DNA from: Hydrogenophaga sp.
GTDB taxonomy: Bacteria; Pseudomonadota; Gammaproteobacteria; Burkholderiales; Burkholderiaceae_C
Assembly (NCBI RefSeq): GCF_019635465.1
Contig: NZ_JAHBZK010000003.1
Coordinates: 1 to 64,000 of the forward strand
DNA length: 64,000 nt
Direction: 5' to 3'
Shown here: in pieces, positions 56,577 through 64,000 of the stretch
Position numbering within the stretch: position 1 is the first letter of the stretch
How the letters are laid out: each line of letters opens with the position of its first letter
Made by a program: the position numbers and the translations under genes
The notes under the pieces: model-generated
What the model was told of the DNA's origin: nothing
The model's input: only the letters and a program-made list of their open reading frames with translations
Databases searched by the model: none

Positions 56577-57275
56577 ATGTCCTTGATGCATTCCCACGAC
56601 CACGACCACGACACCCTCGAAGCCATCACCCCCGACCGCCTGCCGCGCTACCGCCGCGTGCTGTGGGCCGCCCTGGTCATCAACGCCGCGCTGTTTCTGG
56701 TGGAGATCGTGGCCGGCGTGCGCTCGGGGTCGTTGTCGCTGCTGGCCGACGCCATCGACTTCGCGGGCGACGCCGTGAACTACGGCGTGTCGCTGGCGGT
56801 GCTGGCCTCGGCGCTGGCGTGGCGCGCACGGGCCGCCTTGTTGAAGTCGGCGTCCATGATGGCTTTTGGCGCCTACATCCTGGGCAGCGCGCTGTGGTCG
56901 CTGTGGCGCGGCGACGTGCCCGAGCCGCTGACCATGGGGCTGGTGGGCGTGCTGGCGCTGGTGGCCAACGTGAGCGTCGCGGTGATGCTCTACGCCTTTC
57001 GCGAAGGCGACGCCAACATGCGCAGCGTGTGGCTGTGCTCGCGCAACGACGCCATCGGCAACGTGGCGGTGATGCTGGCGGCCCTGGGTGTGTTCGGCAC
57101 CGGCTCGGCCTGGCCCGACCTGCTGGTGGCCTCGCTCATGGCCTCGCTGGCCCTGCAGGGCGGCTGGGTGGTGTGGCGCCAGGCGCGCCAGGAGCTGGCC
57201 AGTGGCACGCCGGCCCCGGCACACGACCACACACAGGGCCACACCCATGCACAGGGCCACGACCACCCTCACTGA
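56577..57275 (+). CDS. CDF-family divalent metal exporter
   Basis: 232 residues with six hydrophobic segments and His-rich ends: HSHDHDHD at the N-terminus and HDHTQGHTHAQGHDHPH at the C-terminus. The TM2 metal site is D61-x3-D65 (ADAIDFAGDAVNY). The TM5 site reads RNDAIGN, a variant with Asp but no second Asp four residues on. The long C-terminal cytoplasmic domain of larger CDFs is absent. GGAG lies nine bases upstream of the ATG. Paired with the divergent MerR gene, so export of the metal it senses is expected. Confidence 0.9.
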   Translation: MSLMHSHDHDHDTLEAITPDRLPRYRRVLWAALVINAALFLVEIVAGVRSGSLSLLADAIDFAGDAVNYGVSLAVLASALAWRARAALLKSASMMAFGAYILGSALWSLWRGDVPEPLTMGLVGVLALVANVSVAVMLYAFREGDANMRSVWLCSRNDAIGNVAVMLAALGVFGTGSAWPDLLVASLMASLALQGGWVVWRQARQELASGTPAPAHDHTQGHTHAQGHDHPH

Positions 57276-57324
57276 ACACAGGTAGGCTTGCGGGCAACAC
57301 AACAAGACTTCAGGAGGTTCCCAG

Positions 57325-57831
57325 GTGTCCGACGCCCCCGCATTCGCCCCGCTCGAAGGCGGCTGTGACTGTCGCCGTGTGCGCTACCGCCTGCGCCAGT
57401 CGCCGCTGATCGTGCACGCCTGCCACTGCCGCTGGTGCCAGCGCGAAAGCGGCAGTGCCTTCGCGCACAACGCCATGATCGAATCCAGCGCGGTCGAGGA
57501 TCTGGGCGAGCCACCGCTGGTGGTGGACACGCCCTCGGCCAGCGGGCGCGGCCAGCGCATCGCCCGCTGCCCCCATTGCCATGTGGCGGTGTGGAGCCAC
57601 TATGCGGGCGCCGGTCCGGGGTTCCGTTTTGTGCGCGTGGGCTCGCTCGACGATCCCGACCGCTGCCCGCCCGACGTCCACATCTTCACCGCGTCGAAGC
57701 AGCCCTGGGTGGTGCTGCCGCCCGGCATGCCGGCCTTCGAGGTGTTCTACGAGCGCGAGCGGCTGTGGTCGCCCGACGCCCTGGCACGGCGCAGCGCGGC
57801 CATCGCCGCCTGGGAGCGCGACCATGGCTGA
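57325..57831 (+). CDS. GFA-family protein (glutathione-dependent formaldehyde-activating fold)
   Basis: 168 residues from a GTG start with a strong AGGAGG site seven bases upstream. The zinc-binding Cys set is visible: GGCDCRRVRY, HACHCRWCQRESGSAF and RCPHCHVAVW. GFA proteins bind zinc and sometimes glutathione; most members have no proven reaction. It overlaps the following NADH dehydrogenase gene by eight bases. Confidence 0.9.
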   Translation: MSDAPAFAPLEGGCDCRRVRYRLRQSPLIVHACHCRWCQRESGSAFAHNAMIESSAVEDLGEPPLVVDTPSASGRGQRIARCPHCHVAVWSHYAGAGPGFRFVRVGSLDDPDRCPPDVHIFTASKQPWVVLPPGMPAFEVFYERERLWSPDALARRSAAIAAWERDHG

Positions 57832-59143
57832 TGGCGAAGCACACAACGACGCGCCCATCGTGATCGTGGGCGGTGGCGCCGGCGGGCTGGAACTGGCCTG
57901 CAAGCTGGGGCGCCGGCTCGGGCCGCAGCGCGTGACGCTGGTGGACCGGCAGCTGTTTCACATCTGGAAGCCTTCGCTGCACGAGGTGGCCGCGGGCACG
58001 CTTGACATCCACCAGGAGGGCCTGTCCTACGAGATGCTCGCGCACGACAACGGCTTTGTCTTTTGCTACGGCGCGCTGACCGGGCTGGACACGGCGCGCC
58101 GCGAGGTCGCCGTGGCCGCGGTGCACGACGAGCAGGGGCAGGAGCTGATCCCCGCACGCACGCTGACCTACAGCGAGCTGGTGCTGTCCATCGGCAGCAC
58201 CGCCAACCACTTCAACGTGCCGGGCGCGGCCGAGCACACGCTGTCGCTGAACCAGCCGGCCGATGCCGAGCACTTCCGCCTGCGCCTGCTCAAGCTGCTC
58301 ACCGCCGCCGAGCTGCGCAAGAGCGCAGGCGGCGAGGGGCGTGTGCGGGTGGTGATCATCGGCGGCGGCGCCACCGGCGTTGAACTGGCGGCCGAGTTGC
58401 GCGAGGCCAGCCAGGTGCACGCGCGCTACGGCTTTCGGCGGCTGGACCCGCTGCGCGACGTGCCGCTGACCTTGCTCGAAGGGGCCGACCGCATCCTCGC
58501 GCCCCTGCCCGAGAAGGTCTCGGCCTCGGCCACGGCCTTGCTGCGCGAGCGCGGTGTCGAGGTGGTGCCGCGCTGCCGGGTGGCGCGCATCACGCCCGAG
58601 CAGGTCGAAGACAGCGAAGGGCGGATATTTCCGGCCGACATCGTCGTCTGGGCCGCGGGCATTCAGGCGCCGCCGCTACTGGCCGCGCTGGGGCTGCCGG
58701 TCAACAAGGGCGGGCAGATCACCGTGACGCCGACCCTGGGCGTGGTGGGCGTGGCGCATGTGCACGCGCTGGGCGACTGCGCCGCCTGCCCCATGGCCGA
58801 TGGTCGCCTGGTGCCGCCGCGCGCGCAGGCCGCGCACCAGCAGGCGAGCTTCCTGGCGGCGCGCCTGCCGCGCCTGTTGCGAGGCCAGGCGGTCAGCGAC
58901 AAGCCCTATGTCTACCGCGACCACGGCTCGCTGGTGTCGCTGGGCACACGCAGCTCGGTGGGCAGCCTCATGGGCAACCTGATGGGGTCGAACTGGTTTG
59001 TGCAGGGGCTGCTGGCGCGCACCATGTACGTCAGCCTGCACCTGATGCACCACCAGGCGGTGCTGGGCACCCTGCGCACCGCCGTGCTGGCGTTTGCGCG
59101 CTTTCTCGTCAAACGCGCCACACCGCTGGTCAAGCTGCACTGA
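57824..59143 (+). CDS. Type II NADH dehydrogenase-like flavoprotein
   Basis: 439 residues with two dinucleotide motifs: FAD-binding PIVIVGGGAGGLELACKLGRRL (10-31) and NAD-binding VRVVIIGGGATGVELAAELRE (about 172-192). Family blocks FHIWKPSLHEVAAGTLD, SIGSTANHFNVPGAAEHTL, VVWAAGIQAPPLL and HALGDCAACP follow. The C-terminus (GSNWFVQGLLARTMYVSLHLMHHQAVLG) is the membrane-anchoring amphipathic part of NDH-2. It passes electrons from NADH to quinone without proton pumping. Translationally coupled to the GFA gene. Confidence 0.92.
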   Translation: MADGEAHNDAPIVIVGGGAGGLELACKLGRRLGPQRVTLVDRQLFHIWKPSLHEVAAGTLDIHQEGLSYEMLAHDNGFVFCYGALTGLDTARREVAVAAVHDEQGQELIPARTLTYSELVLSIGSTANHFNVPGAAEHTLSLNQPADAEHFRLRLLKLLTAAELRKSAGGEGRVRVVIIGGGATGVELAAELREASQVHARYGFRRLDPLRDVPLTLLEGADRILAPLPEKVSASATALLRERGVEVVPRCRVARITPEQVEDSEGRIFPADIVVWAAGIQAPPLLAALGLPVNKGGQITVTPTLGVVGVAHVHALGDCAACPMADGRLVPPRAQAAHQQASFLAARLPRLLRGQAVSDKPYVYRDHGSLVSLGTRSSVGSLMGNLMGSNWFVQGLLARTMYVSLHLMHHQAVLGTLRTAVLAFARFLVKRATPLVKLH

Positions 59144-59176
59144 GCGCGCCGGGCGCCCGGTGCGTTCAGCCCGCGA

Positions 59177-60817
59177 TCACAGCTCGAGCGCGTCGCGCAG
59201 CCGCCACCAGTGCATCAGGCCCTCGGGCACGCCCTCGCGCGCGAAGACGGCGGTGTGGGCTTCGCCCGCGGCGTCGAGGCGGGCCACGGCCCAGGCCAGC
59301 AGCGCAAAGGCCAGGCCGTGCAGCAGGTCGTCGGCGGTCTCGAGCACGAAGGCCGTGTCACCAGCGCCGCGCGCCAGCCAGCGCGGCAGCAGGCTGCGCG
59401 CCTCACCCAGCAGGGCGTTCAGGGCGGGGGCATCGCCCACCTCGGCCTGCAGGCTGGCCAGCAGCTCACCTGCGGCCGCGCCACCGTCGGCCAGCAGCTT
59501 GCGCTGGGCCAGGTCGATGGCCTGGATCTGGTTGGTCCCTTCGTAAATCATGGCGATGCGCGCGTCGCGCACCGTCTGCTCGATGCCGTATTCGTGCACG
59601 TAGCCGTAGCCGCCCCAGATGCCCAGCGCCTCGGCCGGCCCGTGAAAACCGTGGTGGGTGCAAAAGGCCTTCACCACCGGGGTGAGCAGGGCGGCAAAGC
59701 GGCGTTCGCGCGTGCGCACGGCGTCGTCGCGGTGGTGGTCGGCCAGGTCGAGCGCCAGCGCCGCGCGGTAGGCCAGCACGCGCTGCGCCTCGGTGTAGGT
59801 GCGCAGGCGCTGCAGGCTGCGGCGCACCGCCGGGTGTTGCGCGATCGGGCGGCCCATCTGCGCGCGCTCTTCGGCATAGCGCTGCGCATTCTGAGCCGCC
59901 ATCTCCTGGTGTCCCAGGCCTTGCAGGCCCACGTGCAGCCGGGCCGAGTTCATCATCAGGAACATCGCCGCCAGGCCGCGGTGCGGCTCGCCCACCAGCC
60001 AGCCGGTGGCGCCTTCGTAGCGCATGGCGCAGGTGGCGCTGGCCTTGATGCCCATCTTCTTCTCGATGCCGTCGCAGTGCACCGCGTTGCGGCTGCCGTC
60101 GGGCAGGACCTTGGGCACCAGCGCCAGCGACAGGCCCTTGGTGCCGGGTGGCGCATCGGGCAGGCGACACAGCACCAGGTGCACGATGTTGTCGGTGAGG
60201 TCGTGATCGCCCCCGCTGATGAAGATCTTGTTGCCGCTCACGCGCAGGCTGCCGTCGGCCTGCGACTCGGCGCGCGTGCGCAGCTGGCCCAGGTCGCTGC
60301 CGGCCTGGGGTTCGGTGAGCGCCATGGCGGCCAGCCATTCACCGCTGGCGATCTTGTGCAGGTAGCGCGCCTTGAGTTCGTCGCTGCCGTGGTGCTTGAG
60401 GGTTTCGTAGGCGCCGTGCAGCAGGTCGGGGTACATGTTCCAGCCGTGGTTGCAGGCGTCGAGCATCTCGCGCATGGCAGCATCCAGCAGCAGCGGCAGG
60501 CCCTGCCCGCCCCAGGCCGGGTCGCACGGCAGCGCCGGCCAGCCGCCCTGCACAAAGGCCTGGTAGGCCGCCGGAAAACCAGGTGGCGTCTGCACTGCGC
60601 CATCGGCCGCACGTGTGCAACCGGCCAGGTCGCCCGTGCCGTTGAGCGGCTGCAGCACTTCGCTGGCAAAGCGCGCGGCCTCCTGCAGCACCGCGTCGGC
60701 GGTGTCCATGTCGAGCTCGGCGAAGGCTGGGCACTCGGCCCAGTGCGCCGGTGCGTTGAGCACCTGTTCCATCACGCGTCGCATCGACGCCAGTGGCGCT
60801 TCGTAGTGCCAGCTCAT
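59177..60817 (-). CDS. Acyl-CoA dehydrogenase (FadE-like, with C-terminal extension)
   Basis: 546 residues, of the long type with an extra C-terminal helical domain. Signatures: [19 protein letters not shown] (FAD/substrate), [40 protein letters not shown]-type block ([37 protein letters not shown]) carrying the catalytic Glu in IYEGTNQ. It introduces the first double bond in beta-oxidation of an acyl-CoA. Overlaps livF by four bases, so it belongs to the LIV transporter unit. Confidence 0.92.
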   Translation of the reverse strand: MSWHYEAPLASMRRVMEQVLNAPAHWAECPAFAELDMDTADAVLQEAARFASEVLQPLNGTGDLAGCTRAADGAVQTPPGFPAAYQAFVQGGWPALPCDPAWGGQGLPLLLDAAMREMLDACNHGWNMYPDLLHGAYETLKHHGSDELKARYLHKIASGEWLAAMALTEPQAGSDLGQLRTRAESQADGSLRVSGNKIFISGGDHDLTDNIVHLVLCRLPDAPPGTKGLSLALVPKVLPDGSRNAVHCDGIEKKMGIKASATCAMRYEGATGWLVGEPHRGLAAMFLMMNSARLHVGLQGLGHQEMAAQNAQRYAEERAQMGRPIAQHPAVRRSLQRLRTYTEAQRVLAYRAALALDLADHHRDDAVRTRERRFAALLTPVVKAFCTHHGFHGPAEALGIWGGYGYVHEYGIEQTVRDARIAMIYEGTNQIQAIDLAQRKLLADGGAAAGELLASLQAEVGDAPALNALLGEARSLLPRWLARGAGDTAFVLETADDLLHGLAFALLAWAVARLDAAGEAHTAVFAREGVPEGLMHWWRLRDALEL

Positions 60818-61542
60818 GCCTTTTTGGCCCCCAGGTAGGTTTCGATCACGCGCGCATCGCGCGCCAGTTGTGGTGCCGGCCCGGACAGGACCATGTCGCC
60901 GGTTTCCAGCACATGGCCTTCGTCGGCCACGTTGAGCGCGGCGCGTGCGTTCTGCTCCACCAGCAGGATGCTCACGCCGCGTTCGCGCAGGGTCTCGATG
61001 ATGCGGAAGATGTCGCGCACGATCAATGGCGCCAGGCCCAGGCTGGGTTCGTCGAGCATCAGCAGTCTGGGCTGGCCCATCAGGGCGCGACCGATGGCCA
61101 GCATCTGGCGCTCGCCGCCCGACAGGGTGCCGGCCGCCTGCGCGCGCCGCTCCTGCAGGCGCGGAAACAGCTCGTAGACCTGGGCCAGGCCGTCGCGCCA
61201 GCGCGGTGTGCGCTGCTTCATGGGGCGCCAGCCGCCCAGCACCAGGTTGTCCTCGACGCTCATGGTGCCAAACAGCTCGCGCCGTTCCGGCACCAGGGCC
61301 AGGCCGGCCATCACGCGCTCTTCGAGCGTCAGGCGCGCCAGGTCTTCGCCATTGAAACGCAGACCGCCGCGCAGCGGCAGCAGACCCATGAGCGCGTTGA
61401 GCAGGGTGGACTTGCCGGCCCCGTTGGGACCGATCACGGTGACCACCTGGCCCGCGCGCACGTCCAGGGTGATGCCTCGCAGCACCTCGGCCTTGCCGTA
61501 GCCGGCGTGCAGGTTCTTCACTTCAAGCAGCAACTCGGCCAT
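60814..61542 (-). CDS. LivF-type ABC transporter ATPase
   Basis: 242 residues: [20 protein letters not shown], Walker [15 protein letters not shown] (38-51), Q-loop LVPERRELF, signature [15 protein letters not shown], Walker [11 protein letters not shown], and H-loop [14 protein letters not shown]. Follows the LivM-LivG fusion by two bases. Together with livH, it completes a second LIV-type importer; the binding protein would lie beyond the window edge. Confidence 0.94.
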   Translation of the reverse strand: MAELLLEVKNLHAGYGKAEVLRGITLDVRAGQVVTVIGPNGAGKSTLLNALMGLLPLRGGLRFNGEDLARLTLEERVMAGLALVPERRELFGTMSVEDNLVLGGWRPMKQRTPRWRDGLAQVYELFPRLQERRAQAAGTLSGGERQMLAIGRALMGQPRLLMLDEPSLGLAPLIVRDIFRIIETLRERGVSILLVEQNARAALNVADEGHVLETGDMVLSGPAPQLARDARVIETYLGAKKA

Positions 61543-61544
61543 GT

Positions 61545-63338
61545 CTAGTGTTCCGTGCCCAGGTAGGCCGCGCGCACCTTGTCGCTGGCCTGGATCTCGG
61601 CCGGCGTGCCTTCCTGCAGCGGGGTGCCGAATTCCATCACCAGGATGCGGTCGGTCAGGTTCATCACGAAGTCCATGTCGTGTTCCACCAGCAGCAGGCT
61701 CAGGCCTTCGCCCTTGAGCTGGCGCAGCACCTCGGCCAGCGCCTGCTTTTCGCGGTGGCGCAGGCCGGCCGCGGGTTCGTCGAGCAGCAACAGGGCCGGG
61801 TCGCTGGCCAGGGCGCGTGCGATTTCCACCAGGCGCTGCGGCCCGAGCGCGAGGTTGCCGGCCAGCTCGTGCATCTGTTCGCCCAGGCCCACACGCCTGA
61901 GCTGGCGTTCGGCCTCGGCCATGGCCTGTGCTTCTTCGGCGCGGTCGAGCCGCAGCATGGCGGCCAGCGTGCCGCTGCGCGTGCGCAGGTAGGTGCCCAG
62001 GGCCACGTTCTCCAGCACCGTCATGTCGGGCACCAGCTTGACGTGCTGGAAGGTGCGCGAGAGCCCGCGGCGCGCAATGGCCCGCGCCCCCATGCCGTCG
62101 ACGCGCTCGCCGCGCAGCCAGACCTCGCCGTCCGAGAGCGGCAACACACCCGAGACGAGGTTGAAGGTGGTGGACTTGCCGGCGCCGTTGGGACCGATGA
62201 GACCGAAGATCTCACCCGCGCGGATGTCAAAGCTCACGCCGTTGACGGCCACCAGGCCGCCGAAGGTGCGACGCACCGCCTTGACCTGCAGCAGGGCACT
62301 GCCCGCCACCGGCTTGTCTCGTGCGGGCAGCGCCTCGGCGGGCGCGGCCACGGTGGGCCGGCGCCGCGTGGGCAGCCAGCGCTCGATCACCGGCCACAGA
62401 CCGTCGGGCGAGAACTTGAGCACCAGCACCAGCACCACGCCGAAGACGATCACCTCGTAGCTGCCCGAGGTGCCCAGCAGCGCGGGCAGCCAGGTCTGCA
62501 ATTGGTCCTCGGCGAGCTTGACCAGCGCCGCGCCGGTGAAGGCGCCCCACACATGGCCGACGCCGCCGAGCACTGCCATGAACAGGTACTCGATGCCGAA
62601 CTTGATGCCGAAGGGCGAGGGGTTGACGCTGCGTTGCATGTGCGCGAACAGCCAGCCCGACACCGAGGCCAGCAAGGCGGCCACCAGAAACATGAGCAGC
62701 TTGTGGCGAAACGCCGAAGCGCCCATGGCCTCGGGCATGGTGCTGCCACCGCCGCGGTTGACGTTGAGCGCGCGCATCACGCGCCCGGGGCGCGAGTCGA
62801 GCAAACGCGTCACCGCCACCGCACCGAGGACGGCCACCACCCAGATGAGCAGGTACATGCGCCGCTCTTCCTGCAGGCTCAGCCCGAAGACCTCGATCGC
62901 CGGCACACCGAGCAGGCCGTCGTACTTGCCCAGGGCGTCGAGGTTGCCCATGGTGTAGAAGAGCGCCAGGCTCCAGGCGATGGTGGCCAGCGGCAGGTAG
63001 TGACCCGACATGCGCAGGGTCAGCCAGCCCAGCACCAGGGCCACCACCGTGGTCACACCCAGGCCGACCAGCAGCCCCAGCCAAGGCGAGTACCCGTAGC
63101 GGACCGTCAGCCAGGCGGTGGCGTAGGCGCCCAGGCCAGCGAACGCGGCCTGCCCGAACGAGGTCAGGCCGCCGACCCCGGTGAGCAGCACCAGACCCAG
63201 CGCCACCAGGCCGAACAGGCCGATGTAATTGAGCTTGGTGATCCAGTAGTCCGGCACCGGCAGGAACGGCACCGCGGCCATGCCCGCGGCGAAGGCCAGC
63301 AGGCCGACGCGGCGTGGTGACAGGTCAATGTTCTTCAT
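61545..63338 (-). CDS. LivM-LivG fusion, branched-chain-type ABC transporter
   Basis: 597 residues. LivM part (1 to about 315): [30 protein letters not shown] and the permease loop near 190-215. A linker rich in Arg/Pro/Ala follows (about 316-345). LivG part (about 346-597): Walker [14 protein letters not shown], signature [14 protein letters not shown] (unlike the usual L-S/A-Y-G-x-Q), Walker [11 protein letters not shown], and the LivG ending [10 protein letters not shown]. The start overlaps the livH stop by 14 bases. Confidence 0.93.
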   Translation of the reverse strand: MKNIDLSPRRVGLLAFAAGMAAVPFLPVPDYWITKLNYIGLFGLVALGLVLLTGVGGLTSFGQAAFAGLGAYATAWLTVRYGYSPWLGLLVGLGVTTVVALVLGWLTLRMSGHYLPLATIAWSLALFYTMGNLDALGKYDGLLGVPAIEVFGLSLQEERRMYLLIWVVAVLGAVAVTRLLDSRPGRVMRALNVNRGGGSTMPEAMGASAFRHKLLMFLVAALLASVSGWLFAHMQRSVNPSPFGIKFGIEYLFMAVLGGVGHVWGAFTGAALVKLAEDQLQTWLPALLGTSGSYEVIVFGVVLVLVLKFSPDGLWPVIERWLPTRRRPTVAAPAEALPARDKPVAGSALLQVKAVRRTFGGLVAVNGVSFDIRAGEIFGLIGPNGAGKSTTFNLVSGVLPLSDGEVWLRGERVDGMGARAIARRGLSRTFQHVKLVPDMTVLENVALGTYLRTRSGTLAAMLRLDRAEEAQAMAEAERQLRRVGLGEQMHELAGNLALGPQRLVEIARALASDPALLLLDEPAAGLRHREKQALAEVLRQLKGEGLSLLLVEHDMDFVMNLTDRILVMEFGTPLQEGTPAEIQASDKVRAAYLGTEH

Positions 63339-64000
63339 CGTGCGGATCGATAAATGAGCGCCACAGCAGCACCGGCAGGATGGCGGTAAAGACGATCACC
63401 TCCTTGAAGGCGCTGGCCCAGAACGAGCCGAAGGCTTCGATCAGACCCACGCCCAGCGCACCGGCGAGTGCCAGGGGAAAGCTGGTGAGGCCGGCGAACA
63501 CCGCCGCCACGAATCCCTTGAGCCCGATGAGGAAGCCGCTGTCGAAAAAGATGGTGGTGGTGGGCCCGATGAGCAGGCCCGACAGCGCCCCGATGAAGGC
63601 CGCCAGCGTGAAGCTGAGCGAGCCCGCGGCGTCGGTGGAGATGCCCATGAGGCGCGCACCGGTGCGGTTGACCGAGGTGGCGCGCAAGGCCTTGCCGGTG
63701 AGCGTGCGGTCGAACAGCACGAACAGCGCAACGATCAGCGCCACCGAGACGCCGACGATGATCAGCGCCTGCCCGCTCAGCGTGACCGGCCCGAGGCTGA
63801 TGCGCTCGTCCCAGAAGGGCGGGTTGCGAAACCCTTCGGCGCCGAAGAAGGCCAGCCCCAGCCCGGTGAGCGCGAAGTGCACGCCGACCGAGACGATGAG
63901 CAACACCAGCGAACTCGCGCTGGCCAGAGAGCGGTAAGCCAGCCGGTACACCAGCGGCCCCATGGGTGTGATCAGCGCCAGCGTGAGCAGCACCTGCACC
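63325..64000 (-). CDS. LivH-type ABC permease (5' end outside window)
   Basis: 224 residues visible, about 65 short of a full LivH at the N-terminus. Helices include SLVLLIVSVGVHFALTGLGL, and the conserved C-terminal block VAAVFAGLTSFPLALAGALGVGLIEAFG is present. The frame is open to the window edge. Part of the second LIV unit with LivM-LivG and LivF. Confidence 0.9.
   Translation of the reverse strand, partial: VQVLLTLALITPMGPLVYRLAYRSLASASSLVLLIVSVGVHFALTGLGLAFFGAEGFRNPPFWDERISLGPVTLSGQALIIVGVSVALIVALFVLFDRTLTGKALRATSVNRTGARLMGISTDAAGSLSFTLAAFIGALSGLLIGPTTTIFFDSGFLIGLKGFVAAVFAGLTSFPLALAGALGVGLIEAFGSFWASAFKEVIVFTAILPVLLWRSFIDPHDEEH

Overview
The window is a piece of a high-GC chromosome from a betaproteobacterium of the order Burkholderiales, most likely family Comamonadaceae (Hydrogenophaga-like). 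This placement rests on the rpmH-rnpA-yidD-yidC-mnmE / dnaA-dnaN-gyrB arrangement, the metX-metW pair, the many Bug (TctC-like) binding proteins, the TcuAB pair and the GC-rich repeat type inside metX. It is an inference; no 16S gene is present. The replication origin region lies near 18.4-18.6 kb: genes to its left (mnmE, yidC, yidD, rnpA, rpmH) run leftward and dnaA, dnaN, gyrB run rightward.

Layout. 1-4.4 kb: an intact but window-truncated methyl-accepting chemotaxis protein, then cheW, a second chemoreceptor and a chrA start, all broken by many small indels, plus an intact rhodanese gene. 4.5-6.9 kb: metX-metW behind a SAM-II riboswitch with its own terminator; metX carries GC-rich repeats read in frame. 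6.9-13.0 kb: an RNA-binding protein, an SDR, lptC, kdsC, kdsD, a CPA2 cation/proton antiporter and apt. 13.0-18.4 kb: two small proteins, mnmE, yidC, yidD, rnpA, rpmH. 18.4-23.9 kb: the origin region, dnaA, dnaN, gyrB.

24.0-38.6 kb: twelve closely spaced leftward genes that look like one catabolic and transport operon. They encode a branched-chain-amino-acid-type ABC system (binding protein, LivH, and a LivM-LivG-LivF triple fusion), a cupin, an aldehyde dehydrogenase, a thiamine-diphosphate enzyme, an SDR, a periplasmic-binding-fold protein without a leader, three Bug binding proteins without a TctAB partner, and an FAD dehydrogenase. A LysR gene diverges from it. The substrate cannot be read from the sequence.

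39.7-43.3 kb: tcuB, tcuA and a second, related LysR (tricarballylate/citrate-type oxidation). 43.5-48.9 kb: small mixed genes: cupredoxin, DoxX, a lone flagellar-rod-like protein, a PH-domain membrane protein, an unrecognised protein with a possible Cys-His-Asp triad, a VOC protein, a LysR and tag. 49.0-55.2 kb: a TRAP transporter (dctP, dctQ, dctM) interleaved with a Rieske oxygenase, its reductase and an antisense LysR. 55.5-59.1 kb: a hypothetical gene, a MerR regulator with a divergent CDF metal exporter, a GFA-family protein and a type II NADH dehydrogenase. 59.2-64.0 kb: acyl-CoA dehydrogenase, LivF, a LivM-LivG fusion and LivH (cut by the window edge), a second LIV-type operon.

No rRNA, tRNA, CRISPR array, insertion sequence or prophage was recognised.
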